A stretch of 64,000 nucleotides of DNA from Symbiodinium kawagutii. Its lineage: Eukaryota > Sar > Dinophyceae > Suessiales > Symbiodiniaceae. Position 1 is the stretch's first letter; each line of letters starts with the position of its first letter. The stretch is from NCBI GenBank assembly GCA_009767595.1, contig VSDK01020384.1, positions 60,760-124,759 on the forward strand, given 5' to 3'. Below the pieces are notes generated by a model. The model searched no databases. It saw nothing but the letters and a program-made list of their open reading frames with translations, and was not told where the DNA came from. The position numbers and the translations under genes are program-made. Below, piece after piece: positions 50,222 to 59,340 of this stretch.

Positions 50222-50716
50222 GATGCTACGATTTGCAGTTTGGTGAAAGACTGGAACCAGGCTTTGGAGAAGAATGCTGCCATCATAGAGAAGTCGAATC
50301 AAGAATTGAAAGATTCTTATGATGCTGGTACCCTCACAGCTGATGCTTTTCTTGCAGGCTGGCAACCACCACCGCGTCCGCTGCAGAAACCAGGGACATG
50401 CTGGAGCAAATGGTTTCTGAAAACATGGGGGTGGTCGCTACTTTCACGCCAAAGTGATGCACAGCAGTCGCTTCCATACGACCACTATGACATGGTGGAA
50501 TGCAGGCGAAAGATCAATGCCATGATTTCAGAGGTTGGCTGCCACCCAGCACTCTTGATCAACTTTGATCAGGTTTGGCGATCGAGCTGGCAGTTTGGAG
50601 GCAAATTGCTGTTCAAAGATCGATCTGGCAGGGGTACACGCCAGCCGAGGAAGAAGGCTCCAAAGCGCATGGAGAAGAAGCTGCACGCGGTGAAGGGTGC
50701 AAGACGGTCGATCACG
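50222..50716 (+). CDS. Transposase gene exon 5: DDE_1 core, first Asp
   Basis: After CTCCGAG the frame runs ATICSLVKDWNQALEKNAAI, then WSKWFLKTWGWSLLSRQSDA and ALLINFDQVWRSSWQFGGKL. The Asp of NFDQ (codon 50567-50569) matches the first catalytic Asp of DDE_1 (pogo/Tigger/jerky) transposases, where it sits at the end of a hydrophobic strand. A basic segment (RQPRKKAPKRMEKKLHAVKG) follows. The donor ACG/GTATCT is phase 0 and joins exon 6 as SIT-VLTSS, a typical DDE_1 strand. Confidence 0.7.
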
Positions 50717-51078
50717 GTATCTGAGCGGTACTGTATCAAATTTTTAAATTCAATTCAGGCAGTCAATATGTCATTTGTTCAACTATTTCTTCACCTAACA
50801 TAGCATCCAGGACTATTCTCTCTGTCGTTCTTTTTTTGCATGCTGACAACAGACAAACGGATGAAGTGCTTCAGTGCTATGTTAGTTGTTATTCGTTTTT
50901 GCGGCCAGATTTGCAGATGTTAAATTAGATATTGGGTCATACCATTAGTCATTCCCTAACAGTTTCTTTTGGATTGCGGTACAATGAGGGTAAACCTTGC
51001 TGTATCACATAACAATTTCATCTGATGTTGCTATGTTAGCTGTATGTATGAAGAATATATGTTGCCTTCTTCCATGAG

Positions 51079-51299
51079 GTCCTGACTTCTTCATGGAGCG
51101 ATGGAAGCGCAGGACCAGTGGCGTTCACCATCCCCGATGGGGCCATGTCCCACCAGGACATGGCTTCATTCAACCGTTCTCATGCAGGGAGAGCGCTTGT
51201 CATGCCTTCAGGATCCAACACACACTTCATGTGTGCAGAGACTCTTCTACATGTCTACGAGCAACTTCTGTCACCTGCTTTGGAACGTCAGAGAGCGAG
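51079..51299 (+). CDS. Transposase gene exon 6: DDE_1 core, middle
   Basis: The acceptor TTCCATGAG is followed by VLTSSWSDGSAGPVAFTIPD, then HAGRALVMPSGSNTHFMCAE and TLLHVYEQLLSPALERQRAR. The exon ends GCGAG with a GC donor (GCCTGG) at 51300, phase 2, matching the acceptor at 51605. It lies between the first and second catalytic Asp. The next intron contains a (TACA)n microsatellite and no exact motif copy. Confidence 0.65.
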
Positions 51300-51416
51300 G
51301 CCTGGCTGGTTTTCCTTTTGCAACCCAGGCCTCCTAGCATAGGAAAAAGTACAGTGATCAAAGGAGCTACCGTACTCTTTTATATAAGTAGATGATATTA
51401 TATAGATATTTATATA

Positions 51417-51526
51417 TACATACATACATACATACATACATACATACATACATACATACATACATACATACATACATACATACATACATACATACATACA
51501 TACATACATACATACATACATACATG
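51417..51526 (+). repeat. (TACA)n microsatellite
   Basis: About 26 tandem TACA units inside the intron between exons 6 and 7, flanked by TATATA-rich sequence. Open frames on both strands here are artefacts of the repeat. Confidence 0.95.
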
Positions 51527-51605
51527 TATATGTATATATCTATATTTGTGTATATATGTCTACCGATTCATAGGTTCAACCTTAGTGTTGGCTTCGCCCC
51601 TGCAG

Positions 51606-51870
51606 ATACAGTTTGACCAAAGGAGATCTTGCGGGAATCGTGTGCGATGGGTGGACAGGAACGTTCGCCAAAAGCCGTGGTGAGGAGATCAGAAGATCAA
51701 ACTTCTACTCGGCCCACGGCATTGTGGAGCCAGACCGCATGCCGGGGGGCTGGAGCGCACACGGTCAACCAGTTGATCAGCTGCACAGCGTTCTGAGACG
51801 TCGCATACGTCAGTGTGATCTGTCATCGCTTGGCATGGGATCAAATCTGAGAAACAGAGCCAGACTCTTG
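51606..51870 (+). CDS. Transposase gene exon 7: second and third Asp
   Basis: After CCCTGCAG the frame reads YSLTKGDLAGIVCDGWTGTF with the second Asp candidate (codon 51646-51648), then GGWSAHGQPVDQLHSVLRRR with the third (codon 51775-51777). The S-x-x-x-Q-P-x-D-Q context is characteristic of the last acidic residue in pogo/Tigger/jerky-type DDE_1 transposases. The Asp-Asp distance is 43 codons, somewhat longer than in the usual pogo members. The donor CTCTTG/GTTTGC is phase 0. The three residues are intact, so the enzyme may be active. Confidence 0.7.
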
Positions 51871-51903
51871 GTTTGCAAATATGCAGCTAACATAGCACTG
51901 GCC

Positions 51904-52386
51904 ATCAACAACTGTGAAGTCTTATGATATAATAAAAACACACACTCACAAACACCATCAACATTACTATGTTAGGTAATGATGTCCAAGTTTTAAAAGC
52001 TATTTGTGTGTAAAGTACATTTTTTTCTAATGCAGGTACAGCGCAGGTATTTTTGTATTGTCCTAAAATCAAAAAGACATATTTAAATATAGCTATTGAT
52101 AGCTACTGTGCGTTTACTGCAAAGTATTCATGTACTGTACTGTACGAACATACATAGTATTCGACAAGTACGTAGCTAACATAGCACTGGCCATCAACAG
52201 CAGCAACATGCACAGGTTGGATGCGTGCCAACAACCTAGTGTAAACCGTCCTCAAAAAGCCTCTCGGTCAAATCCACCCCCAAAAGTTAATTTCTGAGCA
52301 CTTTTGCAATTAGCCTTTAAACAGCAAAATAACCCATCAGAAAACGCAGATGTACCAACACTGGATGGGAGATGCCGGTTCCTCAG
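51904..52386 (+). repeat. Intronic duplication, copy 2
   Basis: Copy of 48843-49325 at a constant offset of 3061 bp. It includes motif sites at about 51968 (reverse) and 52176. It leads directly into the second 244-bp array. Both copies lie in introns of the same gene. Confidence 0.85.
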
Positions 52387-53340
52387 GGTTGGGCTTGCAC
52401 ACGTCGGCCCAGTACGTAACTAACATAGCACTGGCCATCAACAGCAGCAACATGCACAAGTTGGATGCGTGCCAGCAACCTAGTGTAAACCGTCCTCAAA
52501 AAGCCTCCCGGTCAAATCCACCCCCAAAAGTTAATTTCTGAGCACTTTTGCAATTAGTCTTTAAACAGCAAAATAACCCATCAGAAAACGCAGATGTACC
52601 AACACTGGATGGGAGATGCCGGTTCCTCAGGGTTGGGCTTGCGCACGTCGGCCCAGTACGTAACTAACATAGCACTGGCCATCAACAGCAGCAACATGCA
52701 CAGGTTGGATGCGTGCCAACAACCTAGTGTAAACCGTCCTCAAAAAGCCTCTCGGTCAAATCCACCCCCAAAAGTTAATTTCTGAGCACTTTTGCAATTA
52801 GTCTTTAAACAGCAAAATAACCCATCAGAAAACGCAGATGTACCAACACTGGATGGGAGATGCCGGTTCCTCAGGGTTGGGCTTGCACACGTCGGCCCAG
52901 TACGTAACTAACATAGCACTGGCCATCAACAGCAGCAACATGCACAAGTTGGATGCGTGCCAGCAACCTAGTGTAAACCGTCCTCAAAAAGCCTCCCGGT
53001 CAAATCCACCCCCAAAAGTTAATTTCTGAGCACTTTTGCAATTAGTCTTTAAACAGCAAAATAACCCATCAGAAAACGCAGATGTACCAACACTGGATGG
53101 GAGATGCCGGTTCCTCAGGGTTGGGCTTGCGCACGTCGGCCCAGTACGTAACTAACATAGCACTGGCCATCAACAGCAGCAACATGCACAGGTTGGATGC
53201 GTGCCAGCAACCTAGTGTAAACCGTCCTCAAAAAGCCTCCCGGTCAAATCCACTTCCAAAAGTTAATTTCTGAGCACTTTTGCAATTAGTCTTTAAACAG
53301 CAAAATTAACTATCAGAAAACGCAGATGTACCAACACTGG
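52150..53340 (+). repeat. 244-bp tandem array, locus 2
   Basis: The motif sits at 52176, 52420, 52664, 52908 and 53152, exactly 244 bp apart. The units belong to the same family as 31955-33527 but differ by group-specific changes, for example AGTTAATTTCTGAGC instead of AGTTCATTTCTGAGC. Units alternate between two variants (ACACGTCGG and GCACGTCGG), suggesting a 488-bp doubling step. The array lies in the 1.65-kb intron between exons 7 and 8. Confidence 0.9.
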
Positions 53341-53521
53341 ATGGGAGATGCCGGTTCCATGGAGTTGGCTTTCACATGTTTACTAACATAGCATTCCACA
53401 TAACATTTCATTTCTTTCTTTTGTTGGGTTACTGTATCACATATCAATACATATCATTTGTTTTAAGATATAATTGTTCTCGGTTACACCCTGCTTTGGG
53501 TTTTTGTTCACAAGACGGCAG

Positions 53522-53852
53522 ATGAACAGCTTTCAGTCCTGTCCTACAGGATTTGAATCCAAAGATCTTCGCGCAAGCGGTCAAGTCTCTATGGAAGTGC
53601 GTTCCTACCATGAAATTTTGCTTTTGACTTTGAAGGCATGGGATTCATTGGAGCGACACATCTTTGCAAATGCATGGTTAGTGTGCGGCTACTTCGACAA
53701 AGAGCACATGGCTCGCTTTGTGGACATCAACAATGCGGTAGACGACCTCGCAGATGCCAAGCCAGACATCGACACTTTCGGTTGCTGCGGGAAGGGTCCC
53801 TGGACACCCCAGAGATGCACTTTCTACGAGTGGCAGGTGAAGGACATGAATT
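53522..53852 (+). CDS. Transposase gene exon 8
   Basis: The acceptor GACGGCAG gives phase 0 and continues exon 7 with MNSFQSCPTGFESKDLRASG, then RSYHEILLLTLKAWDSLERH and FANAWLVCGYFDKEHMARFV. The A-W-x-x-x-G-Y segment is typical of the part just after the third Asp in DDE_1 transposases, where imported strands give [AS]-W. The 3-prime border is unresolved. CAG/GTGAAG at 53837 does not match the next exon's phase, while AATT/GCATTC at 53853 (GC donor) does. Confidence 0.6.
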
Positions 53853-53960
53853 GCATTCTAGTACATATTGTGACGGTTGTTATGTTAGCAATCGTTTGAT
53901 CCATCTATTGTTCTTTGAATATAAACCTACAATTCGTTCAAGGTGCCTACACTAACATAG

Positions 53961-54554
53961 CATGTGCAGAAAGAATGCACACTAGTGTAGAGAATCTGTT
54001 TGCCACATGGCAGGATCCCTACTCGGACCAGTGGCAATCGATGCCTTACGAGATCGCTTCTGCCTTTGTTCGCGTTTTGTGTCTTCATTGGAAGGAATTG
54101 CAAGATGCAAAGTTGGCCTACAAGAAGTACAAGGCTGCCGATGAGGAGGAGGCAAACCAATTGACCCGCAAAGCCCATGCTCGCTTGGATAGTCTGAGGA
54201 AAGCTGTGCGATACATCATTATGAACAGCAGGACACGTCAGATGGCTAGCCAAGAGTGGGTTTCGAAACATGTGCAGGTTGACAAGGATGGAGTGCCGAT
54301 GGTGAAGACCAAAAAAATTCAACCTTGGATCATGGCTTTGCACTTCGAGATTCACGATCAGATGCCCTTCTTGGAGATCCAATTGATGGCCAAAGCTCCC
54401 AAGTGTTCTGTGCGGTGCTTGGAGATTGCATCTTCGGAGGAAAAAAGTGAACTAGGAGATGTCCTTGGCGGCTATGTGTTCGATGAAGAGGAGGACGAAG
54501 CTTCAGAAGCAGAATCTGTGGCGACTCAGATTGGAGATGACGCTGGCCTGGAAG
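53961..54554 (+). CDS. Transposase gene exon 9: C-terminal extension
   Basis: The frame reads ERMHTSVENLFATWQDPYSD, then a helical stretch (KELQDAKLAYKKYKAADEEE) and later an acidic region (VFDEEEDEASEAESVATQIG). The donor GGAAG/GTTCGG is phase 1, in agreement with the next acceptor. The 5-prime border lies either at the AG inside the motif (CTAACATAG, 53960) or at GTGCAG (53969), both phase 1. No domain is named. It extends the protein beyond the usual pogo length. Confidence 0.6.
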
Positions 54555-54911
54555 GTTCGGTTGCTATGAAGACCTTCTTTCAATTGCAGTGCATTCAGTA
54601 TTATACAAAACTGGGAAACAATTATTCATCAGGTTTATGAAATCTGTTTTACCTATTGTAAGCAATTATAGCAATAAACATTCTACCTTCAGCAGTGGTC
54701 ACAGTAACTTGTTGAAAATAGTTTATATAGATATTATTGTCCTTGAATTCACTAATGATATTTGTTATGTTAGCCTGATATGACTGTAGTGTGTATTTTT
54801 TCATGGTTGTTTATCGCAATGCTTTTGCTAATGGCAGAAACCGATTCAAGTGTAAAGGGTTGTGATTGCTATGTTAGTTGTATTATTGTCGTTGATGCAT
54901 TTGCCTTTCAG

Positions 54912-55450
54912 GCGTCGAGCAGATGGATGCCATTGCGTATCAAGATCCTGCTCCGGAACCAGAAGCAGGCTCTAACGTGCATCTTCCTGCTTTGGCTGAT
55001 TTGAACCATCAGGACGATGGCGACGATGACGGAGTCTACATGACAGGGGTGGATGGCGATGATGATGAAGAGTGTGAAGATGAACAAATGCAGTTTATAG
55101 AGGCCGAGGAAACGGCAGACGGTGGCGAGAAGCCAGCAGCATCTGTGCATGTGCATGTGCCTGCTTCTTTTTTCAGTCGTGAAGTCTTCACGCGACTGAA
55201 AGGGGAAGGTTTGGTTCAGCTGCCAAAGACGCTTGGATTGACATTGAGCTACCACGCATCCAGTCAGCAGTGGCACGCTCGTTGGCTTTCTCGTGGGCTG
55301 AACTACGCCCCAAAGTGGGGCGCAAAGCGCTCAGAGATGATGTCACTCCTCATGGCGTTGCGACAGCTCTGCGACTGGCATCTCAGCATTAATGCTGATG
55401 ATGCTGAGAGTCGCGATCTGAAAGATCGACTGCAAGCCAAGATCAACGAG
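54912..55450 (+). CDS. Transposase gene exon 10: acidic then folded domain
   Basis: After CCTTTCAG the frame reads VEQMDAIAYQDPAPEPEAGS, an Asp/Glu-rich stretch, then FFSREVFTRLKGEGLVQLPK, LGLTLSYHASSQQWHARWLS and RSEMMSLLMALRQLCDWHLS. The last part looks like a small strand-helix domain with conserved Trp and Tyr residues, not identified. The donor GAG/GTAGGC is phase 0. The intron that follows has a motif variant at about 55494. Confidence 0.65.
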
Positions 55451-55613
55451 GTAGGCTTCTGAATAATTATCAGGGTTTTGATGTTCCAATGTCATGTTAG
55501 TTTATCAAAAAATGTTTGGTTGTAAATTACTGCTGACATTGAAAAGGAAGCCTGCTGATCACATTCGATCTTCATGATTTACACTATCATGATTTTGCGC
55601 ATTGGTTCTGCAG

Positions 55614-55688
55614 ACCTTGTCAGTGCAGAAACCGAGGGAGTTTGAGGGATTCACGATCCCTGCTTTCAGTGGGGTTGTCACGAGATAG
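55614..55688 (+). CDS. Transposase gene exon 11: C-terminus
   Basis: The acceptor GTTCTGCAG (phase 0) is followed by TLSVQKPREFEGFTIPAFSG, VVTR and a TAG stop at 55686-55688. The join with exon 10 is exact and canonical (GT-AG). The summed exons 1-11 give a protein of about 1,550-1,600 residues. Confidence 0.65.
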   Translation, partial: TLSVQKPREFEGFTIPAFSGVVTR

Positions 55689-56780
55689 CACAGGTTGGCG
55701 CTGTGCTGATAGTCTTTGGTAAACTAACATAGCAGCAGATTATGGTGGTTCAAAACCAGAACTTGCCAACATGTTGACCTGATTGCTATTGTTGACTGCT
55801 AACATAGCAAATGTAAACCGTCCTTCGTATCAGCACCTTTGCCACCTAGATATCTTGAATTTCCAGCTTTGTTTGTGGTTCACTGGGGTGGGCGTGTTCA
55901 GACTTTGAATGTACGAACATCGTTGTGTTTTAATGAGTTCAAAGTGTTTTCTAATCTTTGCATATTTGCTATAGAACGCCTACCTCATAGTGCTATGTTT
56001 CCTTGCTTCGTTTGCGTGCTTCACCGTACAGACTTTGGAAAACACAGTGGTTATGTGCTATGTCGGTCGAGTATCAGAATGGCGTGCAGTAACTGTGAAC
56101 GTTTGTTGCTTCACACCTCTCATACCGCCACTTCTTTCCAAAGAAGCCCTCGGAGCTTACAAGGATGGTCCAAATGCTTGCGTGCAATCAACATGGCAAC
56201 ATGGTAGCCAGTATTGGGCCATCGCAACCGCGCCCCCTGCGCGGTACTACGAAACAACATGGAATTAATTTACCACATCTACCGAATTGGCTAACATGGC
56301 AAACACTTCCCATACTTATTGCTGATCAAAAAATACCAGATACATGTGTGTGTACCGAAAAATGGTTGTTTTCAATTTGTTTCTTAACATAGCAGTTATG
56401 CAGCATGCGCCGAAGCATTCCATTGGACTGGTCCTTCGCCCAGTGAGTGTCCATTGGGGTGGACACCCAAAAGTCTTGACCGTTCCTACAGTAGATCATT
56501 GAAAGTTGCAGAAAAAGAAATGGAACTTGGCGATTCAGGGGGGGCGTTCAATGGATGGAGGTGGCTTGACATGGACACCAGCGAATTCAGGTTGGTGCTT
56601 GGATAGCCAGCGGCAAACACTTTTGTTGGTTGATTTTTGCAGAGCTACTAACATGCTTAGTTGGACCATACGGGTTGTCTTGGCTCATGCTATGTTAGCT
56701 GGTATTATGTGCTATGTGTGACCACTGTTTTCCTAGGAAATTAATCGATTTTCGGGTAACAAAAAATTTACTGAGATTTG
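55689..56780. other. Non-coding 3-prime part of the element
   Basis: Motif copies lie at about 55723, 55799, 56290 (CTAACATGGCA), 56383 (TTAACATAGCA) and 56688 (reverse). A frame at 55839-56207 and another at 55990-56268 overlap and have no domain. No polyadenylation signal can be assigned. The orientation of the motif switches to the reverse form toward the right end. Confidence 0.45.
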
Positions 56781-56786
56781 TTGAAA

Positions 56787-57078
56787 TGCTATGTTAGTAT
56801 GGGCCACTTTTGATCAGACCCTGGATCGGACCTGCAGAATTGCTATGTTAGTGATCATTTCTGGTGTGTAACCAATGTGCCAACAAGAGGAATTGCCATG
56901 TTAGTTCTATACTCAACACATCCGGGAGGCTATGTTAGTTTATGCTAGTTTTGGATGATCTCAAATTGAATTATGTTAGGGTCCAAGCAGATGCTATGTT
57001 AGTGATGGTCTAAAAAATTTGGCATCATTTTTGGGTATTGCTAACATGGCACTACACTATTGCCCAAGGCTATGTTAG
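56787..57078 (-). repeat. Right subterminal cluster of the 11-bp motif
   Basis: TGCTATGTTAG or close variants occur at about 56787, 56840, 56894, 56928, 56966, 56990 and 57068, all in the same orientation except one CTAACATGGCA near 57041. The segment 56781-56860 aligns without gaps to 26701-26780 and shares GGATCGGACCTGCAGAAT. Motif orientation is the same at both ends of the element, although the terminal repeats themselves are inverted. Confidence 0.75.
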
Positions 57079-57102
57079 TGGACGTCATTTTCCAGGATTT
57101 GA

Positions 57103-57125
57103 TGTAACGTTTGATTACCAGAGAG
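57103..57125 (-). repeat. Right terminal inverted repeat
   Basis: It reads TGT, then AACGTTTGATTACC, then AGAGAG, followed directly by TA. Its reverse complement matches the left end at 20 of 23 positions. Confidence 0.8.
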
Positions 57126-57127
57126 TA
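57126..57127. repeat. Right TA target-site duplication
   Basis: TA directly outside the right inverted repeat. The predicted empty site would read CATGGTTA joined to ATGGCC. Confidence 0.55.
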
Positions 57128-58675
57128 ATGGCCATGGGCCATAGTAGTGAATGCTTCAGAACCATGATCAATGATGGGAACGAACCAGGGTTGATGGTTG
57201 CCGTTGTTGATCCAGGTTCATGAATTTGGTCACAATTCCTAACCTTGGTTAATAGCCTGTGGGCCGTGTATATGCTTTGGTGAGTGATGACATGGTTGCC
57301 ACATGGTTGACCGTCAATCACTACTAAGCATTTGCTTTTATAGTGACTGCATGTGATTGCCATCCTGAGTGCCCATGAATAATATTGAATAATCACGGTA
57401 TATTGCAAGATTGGTGAGCAAAAAAAACAGCATCACAAACAACAACTATGTATAGTCACCATTACTACATCACAATAAACCCATATTAATCCTTGCTGAT
57501 AGCCCTCATTGACCATCACTAAGCCACCTTAGGCTCACCATGGTTCATTCTGCGCCAGGAGTCGTGCCACCACTCGAGGAGCTGCCCATCCCATGCTGGC
57601 ACCTGGGCGACCGCTGGGAAAAATCCAGGCTCCAGCTGCTCATAGGCTCCACGGCTCAAGGATAGGATGGATAGATAGCCATGGATAGGATAAGATGCCA
57701 TGGACCATCCATGGGCCCATGTTCTTCTTCATCGCCTTCTCAAGGAGCTGGGCAGTGCGTGCAAGCATGTGTATATGAGATACGGAGAATGTGTTGGTAT
57801 CAATTCAGAAGATTGACACTTGCGTAGATGCCGGAACACTGGCTTAAATGCTTTGAACTAGCTTTCTATCGCCGTCTCCACAAGATTGAAAAGCTCACCC
57901 GACAATTGTTTCACCTATGTTCACCTCTACTGTCAGTAAATTGCTGAATTGTGCAAAGGGCAACTATGATGATACTCCCAGCAACCCGGAGCAATGATCA
58001 TTGACATGGAAAAAATTTGAAATTTGTGACTGGTTATCACTCCCTGCCGCATCCCTGCTGCCACCTGACTAGAAATTCAATCAACTACTGAGATGATGTC
58101 ATGCTGATGCTTGATCCCATTTGATCACACTGAGCTGTCCCAGAACCAACCAATCGAGCCCATTGCGGGCACAATCATGAAGTTCATCAGGAGAGGCAGC
58201 CAGCAGCTGATGTGACTTCACCCACCGGTAAATCGATCAGCCTTCCCAGTGGGCATCCATGAAAGATCCATGAGCAAGTTGTGTTTGGGGATGCCCATGG
58301 ATATTCAAACAGGGGAAGCGGTTGCTGATAATTTTGATCATTTGATCCAGTGCCAGGTCGGCTACAGTAAATAAACCAGTAAAGTAGCTGTCTCTACTAT
58401 AGCAAATCCATTTGGTGGTTTCTCAAAATAGGGGACCACCAAGTCATCTAGTCGAAGGAAGTTTAGAAGTCTAACTTCCGACAATATGGACAACTCAGCT
58501 AGGGTAGATCGCCTATGCAGACGTGAGAAAGAAGAGATGTGAGAAAGATGAGAGTGCGAGTGCGCCAAAATGTTAAGAAAGTCGCGAAATGCTGTGTTTT
58601 GCAAGGTTTTGTGCATCATGAGGGTCCAGAAGGGTACCTCGCTAAAGCGGCGGGTGCGGACCACTGTGGCGGAAG
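57128..58675. other. Gene-poor right flank
   Basis: No supported exon. A partial MITE copy lies at about 58411-58445 (GGTGGTTTCTCAAAATAGGG). The 11-bp motif is absent from here to the window end. Confidence 0.5.
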
Positions 58676-59340
58676 GTGTGTGCAAAAATCGTTAAAAAAC
58701 CTAGGCGCGAAGCACATTTGGAAGTCAAAATCGTAAAAACATGTCAGCCTCGGAGCACTTTTGGAAGTTGCAACTTGCAAAATCGTTAAAAAAAACCTAG
58801 GCGCGAAGCACATTTGGAAGTCAAAATCGTAAAAACATGTCAGCACCGGAGCACTTTTGGAAGTTGCAACTTGCAAAATCGTGAAAAAACCTAGGCGCGA
58901 AGCACATTTGGAAGTCAAAATCGTAAAAACACTGCATGCTCGGAGCACTTTTAGAGGATTCCACGTTCAAAATCGTTAAAAAACCTAGGCGCCGAGCACA
59001 TTTGGAAGTCAAAATCGTAAAAACATGTCAGCACCGGAGCACTTTTGGAAGTTGCAACTTGCAAAATCGTGAAAAAAACCTCGGCGCGAAGCACATTTGG
59101 AAGTCAAAATCGTAAAAACATGTCAGGTCCGGAGCACTTTTGGAAGTTGCAACTTGCAAAATCGTGAAGAAACCTCGGCACGAAGCACATTTGGAAGTCA
59201 AAATCGTAAAAACACTGCATGCTCGGAGCACTTTTGGAGGATTCCACGTTCAAAATCGTTAAAAAACCTAGGCGCCGAGCACATTTGGAAGTCAAAATCG
59301 TAAAAACACTACATGTTCGGAGCACTTTTGATGACTCATG
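58676..59340 (+). repeat. 95-bp satellite array
   Basis: CCTAGGCGCGAAGCACATTT (or a close variant) starts at 58700, 58796, 58890, 58984, 59079, 59173 and 59268, a period of 94-96 bp over about seven units. Each also has GGAGCACTTTTGGAAGTTGC and AAAATCGT. Diverged relatives (GCGCGAAGCACATT) continue to about 59860. Frames on both strands remain open for 60-110 codons because of the repeat. I associate this sequence type with dinoflagellate genomes from memory. Confidence 0.9.

Larger units (their letters stand above)
26434..57125 (+). mobile_element. Giant pogo/Tc1-like DNA transposon candidate
   Basis: Seen: the ends are inverted repeats of 23 bp (20 identical), with the perfect core GGTAATCAAACGTT at 26440-26453 and its reverse complement at 57106-57119. 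A TA dinucleotide sits directly outside each end (26432-26433 and 57126-57127). The 11-bp motif CTAACATAGCA, with about 60 exact copies on both strands, starts just inside the left end, stops just inside the right end, and was not found elsewhere in the window. All likely exons are on the plus strand, including a DDE_1-like transposase. Known: Tc1/mariner/pogo elements duplicate TA. Inference: this is one mobile unit of about 30.7 kb (one gap of unknown true size) carrying extra genes. TTA/TAA at the borders would also permit other assignments. Confidence 0.75.

Noticed and set aside
51288-51616. Met/Tyr/Val/Cys or Ile/His/Thr repeat proteins
   Set aside because: Translations of the (TACA)n microsatellite.
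26485-57078. The recurring peptide Ala-Asn-Ile-Ala (and Ala-Met-Leu) in many frames as a protein motif
   Set aside because: It is the translation of the 11-bp DNA motif. The forward motif has stops in its two other frames, so only this reading survives in open frames.
26485-57078. CTAAC in the motif as a simple branch point with ATAG as 3-prime splice site
   Set aside because: About a third of copies are in reverse orientation, many are outside introns, and resolved introns use other acceptors. It remains possible only for the intron at 53.84-53.97 kb.
26434-57125. LTR retrotransposon or endogenous virus based on direct repeats near both ends
   Set aside because: The direct similarity is only about 80 bp and subterminal, the true ends are inverted, and no reverse transcriptase, integrase, capsid or polymerase-like frame was found.
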